From CAYNJW01 sp964397665 (GTDB taxonomy: Archaea > Nanobdellota > Nanobdellia > Pacearchaeales > GW2011-AR1), in assembly GCA_964397665.1 (NCBI GenBank), contig CAYNJW010000010.1, positions 1 to 29,969 of the forward strand: a stretch of 29,969 nucleotides of DNA. Reading direction: 5' to 3'. The notes under the pieces are model-generated. The model saw only the letters and a program-made list of their open reading frames with translations. It ran no database searches and was not told where the DNA came from. The first letter of the stretch is position 1. Each line of letters begins with the position of its first letter. The translations under genes were made by a program, and so were the position numbers. Positions 29,823 to 29,969 of this stretch are shown here, in pieces.

Positions 29823-29830
29823 TTTAAAAA
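29823..29830 (+). promoter_or_regulatory. TATA box of tRNA-Asp
   Basis: The sequence tttaaaaa is centred about 27 bp before the tRNA 5' end at 29854. Confidence 0.5.
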
Positions 29831-29853
29831 GCAATTAGAATATTATTTTTTAT

Positions 29854-29925
29854 GCCTCAATAGTATAGTGGTTAGTACACGGCCCTGTCGCGGCCGAGAT
29901 CCGAGTTCAATCCTCGGTTGGGGCG
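29854..29925 (+). tRNA. tRNA-Asp(GTC)
   Basis: The 72-nt sequence folds into a standard cloverleaf. The acceptor is GCCTCAA/TTGGGGC (with one T-G pair) and discriminator G, with a D arm containing AGTGGTTA. The anticodon stem is CGGCC/GGCCG with loop CTGTCGC (anticodon GTC), and the T stem is CCGAG/CTCGG with loop TTCAATC. There is no intron or encoded CCA. A short T run (29957-29961) downstream may end the transcript. Confidence 0.96.
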
Positions 29926-29969
29926 TAGTAGGGTTAACGTCAAATCGATGGGCGTATTTTTATTCCTCT

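Overview
The window is a strongly AT-rich archaeal scaffold piece. The archaeal signature genes are aIF5B, an OB-fold/DHH RecJ-like nuclease, eL33 (L35Ae), an archaeal-type uL16 (L10e), uS10, archaeal/eukaryotic-type TrpRS, archaeal Elp3 and an AbrB-PhoU regulator. Compact genes, many small unknown proteins, a PKD membrane protein with a GW-containing helical motif in its tail, and reduced versions of several enzymes suggest a DPANN lineage, perhaps Woesearchaeota or Pacearchaeota. That placement is an inference. No mobile element, CRISPR array or rRNA was seen. A run of exactly 100 N (16341-16440) is an assembly gap.

Layout: 1-485 is an unknown gene running off the left edge, divergent from elp3 (570-1934). 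Positions 2008-6087 form a tight three-gene unit: a large PKD surface protein, an Era-like GTPase of the OapA/ArvA type, and its DUF2073 partner. In Haloferax this GTPase family is linked to extracellular vesicle formation. Positions 6114-10878 are on the minus strand: two unknown small genes, a DnaQ-like exonuclease, aIF5B and the RecJ-like nuclease. Positions 10979-11149 hold an array of UUCG-loop hairpins that looks like a small non-coding RNA. Positions 11198-14922 carry an unknown gene, a thioredoxin-CcdA fusion, and a three-gene redox unit that looks like a completely split D-lactate/glycolate oxidase. Positions 14991-15915 are eL33-uL16. After a 50-codon gene with a perfect Shine-Dalgarno come the gap and a circularly permuted GTPase.

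Positions 17386-21608 hold a small unknown gene, a DEAD-box helicase with a long RG/RS-rich tail, pyruvate kinase, tRNA-Ser(GGA) and uS10. The uS10-to-tRNA spacer contains a duplicated tRNA 5' end. uS10 and the membrane-anchored nuclease (21659) are divergent across a single palindromic TATA core. Then follow a PAP2 phosphatase, a 31-residue basic protein, a GC-rich double hairpin, AbrB-PhoU, two unknown genes, a U32-family protein, a coiled-coil/Lys-rich protein with its neighbour, TrpRS, MetRS and tRNA-Asp(GTC).

The most consistent regulatory theme is leaderless transcription. For most first-in-operon genes a TATA-like core is centred 24-27 bp before the start codon, so the mRNA would begin at or next to the AUG. 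This spacing was used to choose several starts. Shine-Dalgarno-like sequences appear mainly at operon-internal genes and at the 50-codon gene at 16105. Much of the content serves translation: ribosomal proteins, initiation factor, two synthetases, two tRNAs and candidate U34 wobble-modification enzymes.
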